A DNA stretch of 64,000 nucleotides from Pseudomonas sp. ADAK13 (GTDB taxonomy: Bacteria > Pseudomonadota > Gammaproteobacteria > Pseudomonadales > Pseudomonadaceae). The stretch is taken from contig NZ_CP052860.1 in NCBI RefSeq assembly GCF_012935715.1, positions 2,976,001 to 3,040,000 on the forward strand, read 5' to 3'. The position numbers and the translations under genes are program-made. The notes under the pieces are model-generated. The model was not told the DNA's origin and ran no database searches. It saw only the letters and a list, made by a program, of their open reading frames with translations. Position 1 is the first letter of the stretch; each line of letters starts with the position of its first letter. Shown here piece after piece: positions 37,301 to 45,794 of this stretch.

Positions 37301-40035
37301 TTGGTGTAGTAGCTGGCCATGCCGCCGACGTTTTTCAGACGCTCGTTGAATTCTTTTTGCGCGCGAAAATCGATGCCGTCCGGTGATTGCGGGGTGTACA
37401 GCAACGGCACGTCATCCAGGTGATGGAAGCGGTAGCAGCCGTCGATGACCTGCCCGCACAGCTCCAGCGGATATACCTGGTACAGCGCGCGCGTGGCAAG
37501 ACTGCTGTCCCCCAGGCTGTCGATGCTCCTGATCAGCCAGGCCAGGTCGCTGCGCGCAAGATGACCTTGCAGGCAGCTGACCCAGGCGGCCTTTTTCATG
37601 CGCAATTGCGTCAGTTCCAGTGCCAGGTTGCGGCGCCACGGGTAGTGAGGCGCCAGGGGATCCAGCAGGGTTTTTTCCACCTGCATGATGTAGCGCGACC
37701 CGATCCAGGTACCTCTGACGGATTTGCTCACGGCCTCCGCGTTCAGCCGGCTCAGGTCAACGCCTGGGGGGCCCTTGAACTGCGCCATGGTGTCGGCGGC
37801 GGGGTTGAGGAAGCCAAGGCTGTAGTCATAACCGTTGCGGTAGAGCATGGTGTAGGAGACATGCTCGCGGGGCGTGATGACTTGTACCTGATTGGGGTCG
37901 ACCGCCGGTGTGGGGTTGCCCAGCAATGTGTTGAGCGCCTTGTGCGCCGCTTCATACAGGTAGCTGTCGAAGTCCGGAAACTGCTCCGGGCTGCCAGGGC
38001 TGGCGCTATAGGCCTGGGCCGCGCCGGCAGCGTCTTCATCGAGGTCGGCAAGTGTCTGGCGATCAATCTTCGGCGCGCGGCTCAACCAGTCCGGGGTACG
38101 GTGCAGGTGTTCATCCGCTTGCATGGCCAGCAGGTTCTCGCTCATTTCCAGCAAACAATCCTGATAGCTGGAGGCCGGGCTGAGGATGATCATCTGATGC
38201 TCCAGGGTGTCCGGCCTGAAGCCCAGGGTCGATAGCATGAGGTTGTAGGTGGGGCGGATGCGGCTGACCAGTTGTTCAAGCAGGTATGTCTTTATCGTCA
38301 CCGGCCGGGTGGGCGACGGTATCTCCTGGCTCCAGCCCAGAATGTGCGCCTGCAATTCCCGCTCGCTGCCAAAGGCCTGGAACTGCTCGGCGCGCGGTGC
38401 CTGGGGTGTACACAACAGCAAGCGTTGGGTGGCGCCCTGTTCGTCAAGGTGACGCATTACCCACAGGTCCTTGAGCGGCGCTTCGTGCAGTGCTACGCAA
38501 CTGGCCTTCAGGGCGGCGGACGGGGTTGCCTTGAGGGTTTCAAACAGCTGGTAATCCGTGGGGCTGATGTGGTTTTGCAGCAGGGCACTGTAGGCCAGCG
38601 TCTGTAGCCGAGTGTCGACCATGTCTTGCATCGCGCGCTTGACCACTGTGGAACCGAGTGCGCGGGCCTGCTCGTCGGCAAAGTCAAAGCGTGGTTGCAG
38701 GGTGTCGAGCAGTTCGGCCAGGTACTGCGGGGTGACTGCGCTGAGCTCGGGCGGCAGCGGCTGGCCGGCGTAGGTCAGTCGGGTGTGCTTGAGGAACGCT
38801 GAGCCTGGCTGTGTATCGCCGACATGCAGGCCACGCACTGCCAATGCCGTCAGGGTGTGCTGTTGTTGATAGGAGTTGCCAGACATCAACGGCCGTTCGG
38901 TGCTGATCAGCAACTGCTCGGGCACCAGCGCCTGAATGTCCAGCTCCTGATCGAGGCGTTCGAGCAACTGCGCCCGCGCCAGGTGCTCGGGGGACGCCGC
39001 CGGCCCCAGCAGCGCCACCAGGTCCTCGCGCGCCTGTTCGTAGGCCTGCGTATGTCGCACCAGCGTCTGATGTTGCGCGTGGGTGGCGCGGCGAAACCAG
39101 TCCGGTGCGGCAGCGTGCAGCAGCTTGTCCAGCAGCTGCTGCGCACGCAGTTCCAGGCGTGTATCGAGGTTCCAGAGCGTGCAGCAGATCGCCTGGTCCA
39201 TTTCGGCGGTGAGTTGGGCCACGCTGTGTGGCGGCGGGTTGCCGTTCAAGCCCAGCGCAAAGTCGATGTCCAGGCGCTGTTTGGCCTGCAGGGCGTTGTA
39301 GGTGTGTTCGGCCAGGGGCATGGAGTCGATGACGTTCAGTTGCAAAGGCCAGAGGCCCGCTGCGCGCAGATGCTGGTCGCGGCGGGGCAGGTGTTGCAGC
39401 AACTCCTGGCGCCAGGCGGGATGGTCCATGCGCTCACGCAGGGCGCGGTCCAGTAGGTTGAGCGAGGCGAAGGCCTCCAGGCCACGGGACGGCGTGAACA
39501 GCAGCACGCTGCCGACGGTGGTGTCTCCCGTCAGTAGGGTGACGGGTGTCTGCAAGGCGGTCAGGACAAACGCCCCGGCAAACTCGATGGTACGCCCGCG
39601 GTGGCTGAAACTCAGCGCATACATCGCGGGACGCAAGGGTGGGCTGCCGGGAATGTTCAGCACCAGGTCACGGTCGCTGGGCAATAACAGTTGGTCCTCC
39701 ACCTTGAGGTGGGCCTCGGCTTCCAGCGCGGCCTGATGTTGATCGAGTATCCAGCGCTTGAGTACTCGGCCGTCGTGCACACGTTCCGTCTCCAGGGCCT
39801 CGAGTTTTTTACGCACGGCGAGATTGATGCGGTTGCGGTTCAGCAGGCCTTGGTCGCCATCGAGGACCCACTTGGCAGGCAGGGTGTAGGGCACTTTGGC
39901 CTGCTGGAGCAGGCGCTGCGCTTCGTCGGTCAGTTGGGTGTTGAGCTGCTCCATGGCCTGGAACAGCGCAGAGGGCTTTGTCGCCGATAGCTGGTCGAGT
40001 GACTGGCTGGGGGAATCGGAGGGTAGGGTGCTCAC
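34399..40035 (-). CDS. Giant dermonecrotic-toxin-like protein with tandem TIKI/EreA-like domains
   Basis: An 1878-residue protein. The N-terminal 950 residues resemble the DUF6543 'dermonecrotic toxin' region of Pseudomonas proteins. A hydrophobic stretch at about 986-1018 (MELVILIAELTIAIATIPF) may insert in a membrane. The C-terminus has two related domains of about 190 residues: copy 2 carries GESHG (about 1591) and GETHLHTYHG (about 1728), while copy 1 has GETYFS (about 1271) and VEHKRMSTFRG (about 1414), losing the histidines. This pattern resembles TIKI/EreA/ChaN-type hydrolase domains. I chose the GTG at 40035, which has GAGG eight bases upstream; a GTG at 40086 is also open. No secretion signal is visible. 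Confidence 0.75.
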   Translation of the reverse strand: MSTLPSDSPSQSLDQLSATKPSALFQAMEQLNTQLTDEAQRLLQQAKVPYTLPAKWVLDGDQGLLNRNRINLAVRKKLEALETERVHDGRVLKRWILDQHQAALEAEAHLKVEDQLLLPSDRDLVLNIPGSPPLRPAMYALSFSHRGRTIEFAGAFVLTALQTPVTLLTGDTTVGSVLLFTPSRGLEAFASLNLLDRALRERMDHPAWRQELLQHLPRRDQHLRAAGLWPLQLNVIDSMPLAEHTYNALQAKQRLDIDFALGLNGNPPPHSVAQLTAEMDQAICCTLWNLDTRLELRAQQLLDKLLHAAAPDWFRRATHAQHQTLVRHTQAYEQAREDLVALLGPAASPEHLARAQLLERLDQELDIQALVPEQLLISTERPLMSGNSYQQQHTLTALAVRGLHVGDTQPGSAFLKHTRLTYAGQPLPPELSAVTPQYLAELLDTLQPRFDFADEQARALGSTVVKRAMQDMVDTRLQTLAYSALLQNHISPTDYQLFETLKATPSAALKASCVALHEAPLKDLWVMRHLDEQGATQRLLLCTPQAPRAEQFQAFGSERELQAHILGWSQEIPSPTRPVTIKTYLLEQLVSRIRPTYNLMLSTLGFRPDTLEHQMIILSPASSYQDCLLEMSENLLAMQADEHLHRTPDWLSRAPKIDRQTLADLDEDAAGAAQAYSASPGSPEQFPDFDSYLYEAAHKALNTLLGNPTPAVDPNQVQVITPREHVSYTMLYRNGYDYSLGFLNPAADTMAQFKGPPGVDLSRLNAEAVSKSVRGTWIGSRYIMQVEKTLLDPLAPHYPWRRNLALELTQLRMKKAAWVSCLQGHLARSDLAWLIRSIDSLGDSSLATRALYQVYPLELCGQVIDGCYRFHHLDDVPLLYTPQSPDGIDFRAQKEFNERLKNVGGMASYYTKRVASLERRAFESTLRDLLNRLEPQRRGVYSKPVFDVPRPFEPLRDLRFCVYDKPLRHVLDDVRSTTTSRLEMIMELVILIAELTIAIATIPFPVLSLALGTLLVFKDAMLALHAYNRGDTQAALNHYLSALLNAGGAVLTDLRPVLLSASKLANKPLRHIARLPREQQAMALIQQLPPEPTALRGMQPVAFGGDALWAAQTPDSLGRFLLFRYDAVQDQLRSTGKLVSKKADGQWLRAGVTGGTPKYEKLRTPYELSEKLGENVAGVLASEDRTAMFLLAQSLDDSMNTHMIWSMRRELHPALESHLNQVQLLTRDADDFFAKLPPLVKRVETLDLAQDILPADLLRRLLDDAQSLVIGETYFSIASKQLLIEHMPLLKELQVKAIYIEHLWRDVHHLQTHSRFSKGISKQAKKHLKSTDRAHFMDPESEHGYWKLVEAAMQNGVEIRSLNASSCYDLENVLGLIDSRPAATRPVSLMNYYSHTVLNADIEKAPGERWIALVEHKRMSTFRGTPGMADLQKSIALRVDDAFGQPTRLVTDVAGAIPGDPLAKGDLKLSLRTSVQALEPPSPRPGPAVEHSHFNRFDLPEEHLPLFAQEITLPLGSKEAMFNTAYPELAVIRRNAQRTFETTRKKLRDDAQQFFSEHTPPARVALPEIAETLDEKAFIDQVLESADGLVVGESHGATSSKAFLSNHMEHMTGQRNVKTLYLEQLTTELHQADLDIAHSTGILTNELRAYLRALDTGHGVPASSPHNFSSLVQVAIKHKVRIRALDCIASLRVDGVRPTRTSMFNYFATQVIKADQLRAGPHKWLALVGETHLHTYHGVPGVADLNKGISLLLADVPPGSGKGFALEPANIATLPPEQKWPLVRYDFRKTVEARAAATPLSGLQQRLRRPGDYLIQGATDDAKEIVHMDRNRVLIHTPLLRDIKGYYVNRWHFDNLRFATQEHLMTFIETHKQMRKID

Positions 40036-40041
40036 GGGGGA

Positions 40042-40071
40042 AACCTCGGGTGTTGGATAAAACCCGAGGTT
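40042..40071 (-). promoter_or_regulatory. Hairpin covering the toxin gene's ribosome binding site
   Basis: AACCTCGGGT and ACCCGAGGTT form a perfect ten-base-pair stem with a ten-base loop. On the minus strand the 3' arm contains the GAGG that precedes the GTG start at 40035, so the stem would hide it. It could also end the upstream transcript, although no T-run follows. Confidence 0.55.
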
Positions 40072-40104
40072 GCGGGGTTTGAGCACCCGGCTGGGGGTAC
40101 TTAG

Positions 40105-41943
40105 TTAATCCGCTGCCGGCGCCGGCAAAGCCTGGGCGGGCAGCACGGTGAGGATCAGGCGCGAGGCATGGTCGCGGCTCATATGCACGGTGTTGCAGGC
40201 CACCCGCGGATGCTGCGCCTGGCCCTGAGCCTCGCCGCTGTTGGGGTTGACGTCAAAGTGCGGGAAGTTGCTGCTGGCAATGTCCAGGCGCAGGCGATGG
40301 CCGCGCTTGAACAGGTTGCAGGTGGCGAAGGGCTCGATCACGACCTTGACCCGCTCACCGGGTGTGAGCAGTGTCGGCTGTTCCCAAGAGTCGCGGTAGC
40401 GGGCGCGGCGGATTCCGTCGGTGATGTTCATGGCATAGCCGTCGGGATAGACGTCTACCAGTTTTGCGGTGAAGTCGGTATCCGGCGCGTCGCTGTCGAT
40501 CCACAGCTCGATTTGCAACGGGCCGGCGGCGACCAGGTCTTCGGCCAGGGGCGGCGTCTGAAAACTCAGAATGTCCTCGCGCTCGTTCAGCGGGCGGTTA
40601 TCACCCCGCGTGCCGAAAAAATCAGCGCGCTCGCGTTGGTCGAACGCACCGCCGACGAACACCGGGCTACCCGAGGTCAGTGCGCCACCGAGGGTCGGCA
40701 CGGGGTTGGCGGGGTCGGCGTGGTAACTCAGTTGCCCCTCAGCGTTACGTGGGCAGGTGTCTGTCAGCCGCCGGTCTTCCTGTAAATAGAGGGTCAACGG
40801 TTGGCTGCCGGGCAGCGGCCATTGGCGGCTTTCGAGCCAGCGGCCACCGTGTTGCAGGCGGCCCTGTTCGTCCCGCGCGCCGGTGCCGCCGCCCATCAAA
40901 AACACCTTCACGGGCGCGGGAGCCGGCAGCGAAGCGTCCTTGAGGGCGCGTTCGAACCAGTCCAGGCGACAGCTCAGCCAGTCCCTGGCGACCTGGCCAT
41001 CGAAGGCGCCCAAGGCGCCGAATTCAACTTCGCCGCTGTGGGTGATGTTGCGATCGCCGTGCAGCCACGGGCCCATGATCAGTTGGTGCCGCGCCTGGGT
41101 CCCCGCGCAAAACGCCGAGTAATTGGCCAGGGTCGAACTCACGTAGGCGTCGTACCAACTGGACATGAACAGCACCGGGATATCCGGCAAATCCTGATAA
41201 TGCCCTTCGGCGTAGATTCCCGGTGACTGCCAGTACGGCCCGAAATCACCCTGTGCCCATTGCTCCAGCAAATAGGCTTCGTATTCCGGCACATGGCGCA
41301 GCGGCGACTGCCCGGCCTGCCACGGCATGCGCGTGAACCACTGGTGAATATCTTCCTGTTCCAGCGCCTCAAGGATCGCCGGGTTTGCCAGCGCCGCCGG
41401 GCTTTCCTTGGCCTGGCGCCAGGCCCAGGTGGCTTGCTTGAGCTCGAATGCGCCGCCCTGGCGAATCCCGCATTGGTAGGCATTGGCGAAGCCGCCGCTG
41501 TCCAGGACCATGCTGCTCAGGCCGGGCGGATGCAGGCAGGCCATCGCCAGTTGGGTGTGGGCAGCGTAGGACAGGCCCATGCTGCCGATCTTGCCGTTGC
41601 ACCAGGGCTGCTCGACGATCCAGGCCAGGGTGTCGAACCCGTCTTCGCCCTCGGCGGTGTATTTGATGAACACACCTTCGGAGGCGTAGCGCCCGCGGCA
41701 ATCCTGGAAGATCGCGACAAAGCCCTGGGCCGTGAACCGCGCGGCCATTTGCTCGCGGGAGATGTGCTGGCCGTCGAGCTGTATTTCCGAGCGCGACGGT
41801 TTGCTTTTGTCGTAGGGCGTACGTTCGATCACCACCGGAAACGGGCCTGGACCGGGCGGCAAGTAGATGTCGGTGGCCAGGTGGATGCCGTCGCGCATGG
41901 CGATCATCTGGTTGTGCAGCGTCTGCATGGAAAAAACACTCAT
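40105..41943 (-). CDS. CocE/NonD family hydrolase
   Basis: A 612-residue X-Pro dipeptidyl-peptidase (S15) type hydrolase: alpha/beta hydrolase domain with the QDCRGRYASEG block and nucleophile Ser125 in GLSYAA, a helical cap, and a C-terminal jelly-roll domain with HFDVNPNSGE. Members cleave esters or amides such as cocaine and N-acyl peptides. No signal peptide is seen. It begins four bases after the stop of the YfcC-type transporter gene, so the two are coupled and the transporter probably imports its substrate. Confidence 0.9.
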   Translation of the reverse strand: MSVFSMQTLHNQMIAMRDGIHLATDIYLPPGPGPFPVVIERTPYDKSKPSRSEIQLDGQHISREQMAARFTAQGFVAIFQDCRGRYASEGVFIKYTAEGEDGFDTLAWIVEQPWCNGKIGSMGLSYAAHTQLAMACLHPPGLSSMVLDSGGFANAYQCGIRQGGAFELKQATWAWRQAKESPAALANPAILEALEQEDIHQWFTRMPWQAGQSPLRHVPEYEAYLLEQWAQGDFGPYWQSPGIYAEGHYQDLPDIPVLFMSSWYDAYVSSTLANYSAFCAGTQARHQLIMGPWLHGDRNITHSGEVEFGALGAFDGQVARDWLSCRLDWFERALKDASLPAPAPVKVFLMGGGTGARDEQGRLQHGGRWLESRQWPLPGSQPLTLYLQEDRRLTDTCPRNAEGQLSYHADPANPVPTLGGALTSGSPVFVGGAFDQRERADFFGTRGDNRPLNEREDILSFQTPPLAEDLVAAGPLQIELWIDSDAPDTDFTAKLVDVYPDGYAMNITDGIRRARYRDSWEQPTLLTPGERVKVVIEPFATCNLFKRGHRLRLDIASSNFPHFDVNPNSGEAQGQAQHPRVACNTVHMSRDHASRLILTVLPAQALPAPAAD

Positions 41944-41947
41944 GGGT

Positions 41948-43387
41948 TCAATATCCGGTCCCAACGGCAATGGCCAACAGCACCATCGCCAGCACGGCAT
42001 AGATCAGAAACAGCGGCAGGATGTAGCGCGCCCACTGGCCCCAGCCGACGTTGGCGGTGGCCAGCAGCACCAGCAGGCCGCTGGAGGTCGGGGTGATCAT
42101 GTTGGTCAGGCCGTTGCCCATTAAAAACGCGAACACCGTGGTTTGCGGGCTGACACCGGAGAGTTGCCCCAACGGCCCGAAGATCGGCATGGTCACGGCC
42201 GCCTGGCCCGAGGTGGACGGGATCAGCACATCCAGCCCCAGTTGCGCGAAGAACATGCCATAGGCCGAGACTACCGGGCCGTGATCGCCCACCAGGTTGG
42301 CCAGGCTGTTGACGATGGTGTCGAGCACCTGGCCGGTGCTGAGGATGATTTCCACGGCGGTTGCCAGGCCGATCAACACACCGGCAATCAGCACCTTTTT
42401 CATCCCGTCGACAAAGGCGCTGGCGGCGGTGCTGGCGCCGAGCCCGGCGATCACCGTGAAGGCCACGGTCAGCAGCAGGTAGAACGCCGACAGCTCGTGG
42501 TATTTCCACTCCCAGCGGTTGGAGGCGTACACCAGGAAACCAATGCCGGCGCCGAGTACGATCAGGTTCAGCAGGTGGCGCAGGGGCAGCGGCTTGCGTT
42601 CGAAGGTGATCTGCGCGCTGGCATCAAAGCCGTGCTTGCGGATGCTCCACAACACGAATGCGATGCCCACCAGCAGGAAGGTGCAGTAGGCCAGGACGCG
42701 CATGCTCAAGCCGCTGAAAATCGGCAGCCCCACCATCGGCTGTGCCACGGACAACGCCACCGGGTTGGAGATGGAGGCCAGGTAGCCGATCTTCACCGAG
42801 ATGGTCACGATGGCCAGCCCGATCAGGTTCGACAGCCCCAGGCGGTTGGCCATGGCCACCATCAACGGCACGATCAGGATGAACTCCTTGGCCAGGCCCA
42901 TGAAGGTGCTGCCGGCGGAGAACACCAGCATCAGGCTGGGCACCAGCACGTAGATATTGCCCCGGGTCAGCCCCAGCAGGCGCTCAAGGCCGGCGTCGAT
43001 CACCCCGGCCTTGTTCAGTACGCCGAACATGCCACCGATGAACAGCACCATGAAAATCAGCGCAGCGCGTTTTTCGATGCCTTGTGGAATGGCCATGAAA
43101 CCCTCCACCAGCGACACCGGCCGGGCGATGGTATCGCCGGCCTTGCGCGGCTCGAGGGAGAACAGTTGGCCGAAGGAGTCGTGTTTCTCCAGCACCTGAT
43201 AGGAGCCGGGCACCACCAGGCCATTCTGGCGCTGGAACTTGCCCGAGTTCACCGCGTAGGTGAAGGCGACGGCCAGCAGCACGATGCTCAACAGGATGAT
43301 GGCCGGGTTGATCTGCTTGCGCTGCGCCGGTTTTTCCACCGGCGTTTCAGTGGGCGAGTGGGTACGGACGATCTGCGGTTCGGTCAT
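41948..43387 (-). CDS. YfcC-family (ArcD/DcuC-like) membrane transporter
   Basis: A 479-residue protein with about twelve membrane helices and the YfcC core (GAGSTFMGLAKEFI-like AGSTFMGLAKEFILIVPLM; IPSTSGQAAVTMPIFGPL; TPTSSGLLVLLATANVGWG). The family carries C4-dicarboxylates, arginine/ornithine or peptides. The ATG at 43387 follows GGGG at eight bases; a GTG at 43447 is open upstream. It begins a two-gene operon with the CocE-type hydrolase, 109 bases from the LysR gene on the same strand. Confidence 0.87.
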   Translation of the reverse strand: MTEPQIVRTHSPTETPVEKPAQRKQINPAIILLSIVLLAVAFTYAVNSGKFQRQNGLVVPGSYQVLEKHDSFGQLFSLEPRKAGDTIARPVSLVEGFMAIPQGIEKRAALIFMVLFIGGMFGVLNKAGVIDAGLERLLGLTRGNIYVLVPSLMLVFSAGSTFMGLAKEFILIVPLMVAMANRLGLSNLIGLAIVTISVKIGYLASISNPVALSVAQPMVGLPIFSGLSMRVLAYCTFLLVGIAFVLWSIRKHGFDASAQITFERKPLPLRHLLNLIVLGAGIGFLVYASNRWEWKYHELSAFYLLLTVAFTVIAGLGASTAASAFVDGMKKVLIAGVLIGLATAVEIILSTGQVLDTIVNSLANLVGDHGPVVSAYGMFFAQLGLDVLIPSTSGQAAVTMPIFGPLGQLSGVSPQTTVFAFLMGNGLTNMITPTSSGLLVLLATANVGWGQWARYILPLFLIYAVLAMVLLAIAVGTGY

Positions 43388-43469
43388 GCTGGTTGCCCCG
43401 GTGTGCGCTGTTATTGTTGTGTCGGGTGACACTTGTGGAGCGGACACTAGGGCAAAGTTTTAGCGGCGA

Positions 43470-43481
43470 CAACGTTATGCG
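43470..43481 (-). promoter_or_regulatory. 12-base motif upstream of YfcC transporter
   Basis: CGCATAACGTTG on the minus strand, 83 bases upstream of the transporter start. The identical 12-mer occurs upstream of the OprD gene (44443-44454). Confidence 0.55.
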
Positions 43482-43495
43482 CGGGCTGGGTTGGG

Positions 43496-44392
43496 CTATG
43501 CGTTTTGTGCGGCCAGCCGGTGCTTGAGGTGCTCGGCAAACGCCGTCACCACCTTGGACCTGGGTTCATTCGCGCGAAACGCCAGGCCGAACGCATAGGG
43601 CAATGCCGGCCGAAACGGGCGGACCACAATCGGCAAATGCATGAAGTGGCTGGCCAGCAAACCATTGACGATCGACACCCCGAGCCCCTCGGCGACAAAG
43701 CTGCACGCGGCGCCCACCGAGTGCACTTCGACCCGCACCTGCGGCGTCAGGTTGGCCGCACGAAACACCTGATTCAACTCGGCCCGCAGCGCCCGTTGCC
43801 GGCCCAGCATCACCAGCGGCACGTCCCGCAGGTGCTGCACCTCAATGCAGGCGTGACGGGTCAACGGGTGGTCCGCCGGCATCACGCACACGCCTTCGGT
43901 TTCCAGCACCGGTTCAATCTCGAAGTCGGGAATCTCGGTGGGCAAACGCACAAAACCGAGGTCGGCGGAGCGGTCGAGCACGGCCCGTTCGATCATGTCG
44001 TAGGAGCCGGTCAGCAACTCGACGACGATGTCTTCACGGCCCTTGAGAAACTCGGCGACGATCCGTGGCAGCAGCTCTTGCGTCATGCTGGTGGGCACCC
44101 CGACCTTGATCAGGCTCTTGCGCGAACGGCCCACGCGCATCTCATCCGCCAGGCGCTGGATACGCTGCATGCCGTCCACCAGTCCGGCCACTTCGGTGAG
44201 CAGTTCTTCAGCCTCCGGGGTCGCCATCAAGCGGCCCTTTTTGCGCAGGAACAACGCGAAACCCAAGGCCTCCTCCAACTGGCTCAGCAACCGGCTGACC
44301 GCCGATTGCGACAGGCCCATGCGGGTCGCCGCACCGATGGTCGAACCGGTGGACATGATCGCCTTGAAGGCTTCGAGCTGCTTGAGATTCAC
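43496..44392 (-). CDS. LysR-family regulator (OccR/NocR-like)
   Basis: A 298-residue LysR protein with the helix-turn-helix KQLEAFKAIMSTGSTIGAATRMGLSQSAVSRLLSQLE, which resembles opine- and amino-acid-responsive OccR/NocR regulators. It sits between the YfcC-CocE operon and the divergent OprD gene. Both flanks carry the same 12-base motif, so it probably controls both. Confidence 0.9.
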   Translation of the reverse strand: MNLKQLEAFKAIMSTGSTIGAATRMGLSQSAVSRLLSQLEEALGFALFLRKKGRLMATPEAEELLTEVAGLVDGMQRIQRLADEMRVGRSRKSLIKVGVPTSMTQELLPRIVAEFLKGREDIVVELLTGSYDMIERAVLDRSADLGFVRLPTEIPDFEIEPVLETEGVCVMPADHPLTRHACIEVQHLRDVPLVMLGRQRALRAELNQVFRAANLTPQVRVEVHSVGAACSFVAEGLGVSIVNGLLASHFMHLPIVVRPFRPALPYAFGLAFRANEPRSKVVTAFAEHLKHRLAAQNA

Positions 44393-44420
44393 CGTGATGT
44401 TCCTGTGGTTTGAGGGCTTT

Positions 44421-44454
44421 GCGCATAGCCTGATGCGCTTCTCGCATAACGTTG
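44421..44454. promoter_or_regulatory. Palindrome and shared 12-mer upstream of OprD gene
   Basis: GCGCAT and ATGCGC form a perfect inverted repeat with a six-base spacer (44421-44438), followed by CGCATAACGTTG (44443-44454), the 12-mer also found before the transporter gene. The spacing fits a LysR-type operator with recognition and activation parts. A further TGCGACA/TGTCGCA inverted repeat lies at 44490-44515. Confidence 0.55.
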
Positions 44455-44564
44455 CCGGGCGTTCGATCAGCCGTTAGTGTCCGCCGCAATGCGACACGCC
44501 GTCCAGCCTGTCGCAGGCAGCAACTGCCCATAAAAAACCACAATACGGCATTCGGGAGACGGTT

Positions 44565-45788
44565 ATGCGTGAGCTTTTCACGAGGGGAGGAGTGGTGTCT
44601 GCAGGCTTGTTGGCGAGCCTGTCACCGGCGTTGATGGCCCAGGGTTTCTGGGAGGACTCCCACGGCAAGCTGACCTTGCGCAATTACTATTTCAACGACG
44701 GATACCGTGACGGCGGCGAGGACCGCAAGGAGTGGGCCCAGGGTTTTTTACTCAACCTGCAATCGGGCTATACCGAGGGCACAGTGGGCTTCGGCCTGGA
44801 TGCATTGGGGTTGTCGGGGATCAAGCTCGACTCCAGTCGCGCCCATGCCGGCACCGGGTTATTGCCGGTGCACGACGATGGCCGCGCGGCCAGTGAATTC
44901 TCAAGCCTGGGCGTCACCGCGAAGATGCGCATCGGTGAGGCCGTGGTGAAAACCGGCACGCTGCTGCCGAAAATTCCGGTGCTGGTGTACAACGATGGCC
45001 GGCTGTTGCCGCAAACGTTCCAGGGCACTCAAGTCGAGTACAGCGGCATCCGTAACCTGTACGTGCACGCCGGGCACCTGGACAAGTTCAAGCTGCGAAA
45101 CTCGACCGACAGCGTGGACATTTATCCCCAGGGCTACAGCGGCAAAAAGGGCAGCGACTTTGATTTCGCCGGCGCCACCTACGCCTTCACACCCAAGCTG
45201 AGCGGCACCTGGTACTACGGCGAAATGCGCGAATTCTATCGCCAGCAGTTCTTTGGCCTGGTGCATAAACAGCCAGTGGGTGCCGGCAGCCTGACCAGCG
45301 ACTTGCGTTACTTCATCAGCAACGAAGCGGGCGAGGCACGCAATGGCAAGGTCGACAGCGACATGTTCAGCGGGTTGTTCACCTACCGGCTGGGGCCGCA
45401 GGCGTTGGGCGTGGGTTATCAGAAAGTCACCGGCGATACCGCCTTGCCCTATGCCAGCGTGTCGACCGTGTATTCCTTCAGCAACGCCGGCGTCGGCAAA
45501 TTCATCCAGGCCGGTGAGCAAACCTGGATGCTGCGTTATGACTACGACTTGGTCGCCGTGCTGCCGGGCCTGACCTTCATGACCCGTTACTACAAGGGCC
45601 AGAACGGTGATTTCAATGGCCGCGAAGCCCGTGAGTGGGAGTCGGACACCAACCTGCGCTACGTGATCCAGGACAGCACCTTCAAAGGCCTGGGCGTCGA
45701 GTTGCGCAAGGCCACGTATCGCTCGACTTATGCGAGCGATCGTGACAACTACCGGGTTTACCTCACGTACGACCTGGCACTGTGGTAA
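44565..45788 (+). CDS. OprD-family outer membrane porin
   Basis: A 407-residue porin with a signal peptide (residues 1-25, ALMA-QG) and OprD-family beta-barrel sequence (GFWEDSHGKLTLRNYYFNDGYRDG; WAQGFLLNLQSGYTEGTVGFGLDALG) ending in a terminal aromatic residue. OprD porins take up amino acids, peptides or aromatic acids specifically. GGGAGACGGTT precedes the ATG. With the YfcC transporter and CocE hydrolase it makes an uptake-and-hydrolysis set. Confidence 0.93.
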   Translation: MRELFTRGGVVSAGLLASLSPALMAQGFWEDSHGKLTLRNYYFNDGYRDGGEDRKEWAQGFLLNLQSGYTEGTVGFGLDALGLSGIKLDSSRAHAGTGLLPVHDDGRAASEFSSLGVTAKMRIGEAVVKTGTLLPKIPVLVYNDGRLLPQTFQGTQVEYSGIRNLYVHAGHLDKFKLRNSTDSVDIYPQGYSGKKGSDFDFAGATYAFTPKLSGTWYYGEMREFYRQQFFGLVHKQPVGAGSLTSDLRYFISNEAGEARNGKVDSDMFSGLFTYRLGPQALGVGYQKVTGDTALPYASVSTVYSFSNAGVGKFIQAGEQTWMLRYDYDLVAVLPGLTFMTRYYKGQNGDFNGREAREWESDTNLRYVIQDSTFKGLGVELRKATYRSTYASDRDNYRVYLTYDLALW

Positions 45789-45794
45789 CCGGCT

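Noticed and set aside
42143..43429. 428-codon plus-strand frame
   Set aside because: Shadow of the YfcC transporter gene, His/Gln/Asp-rich without a fold.
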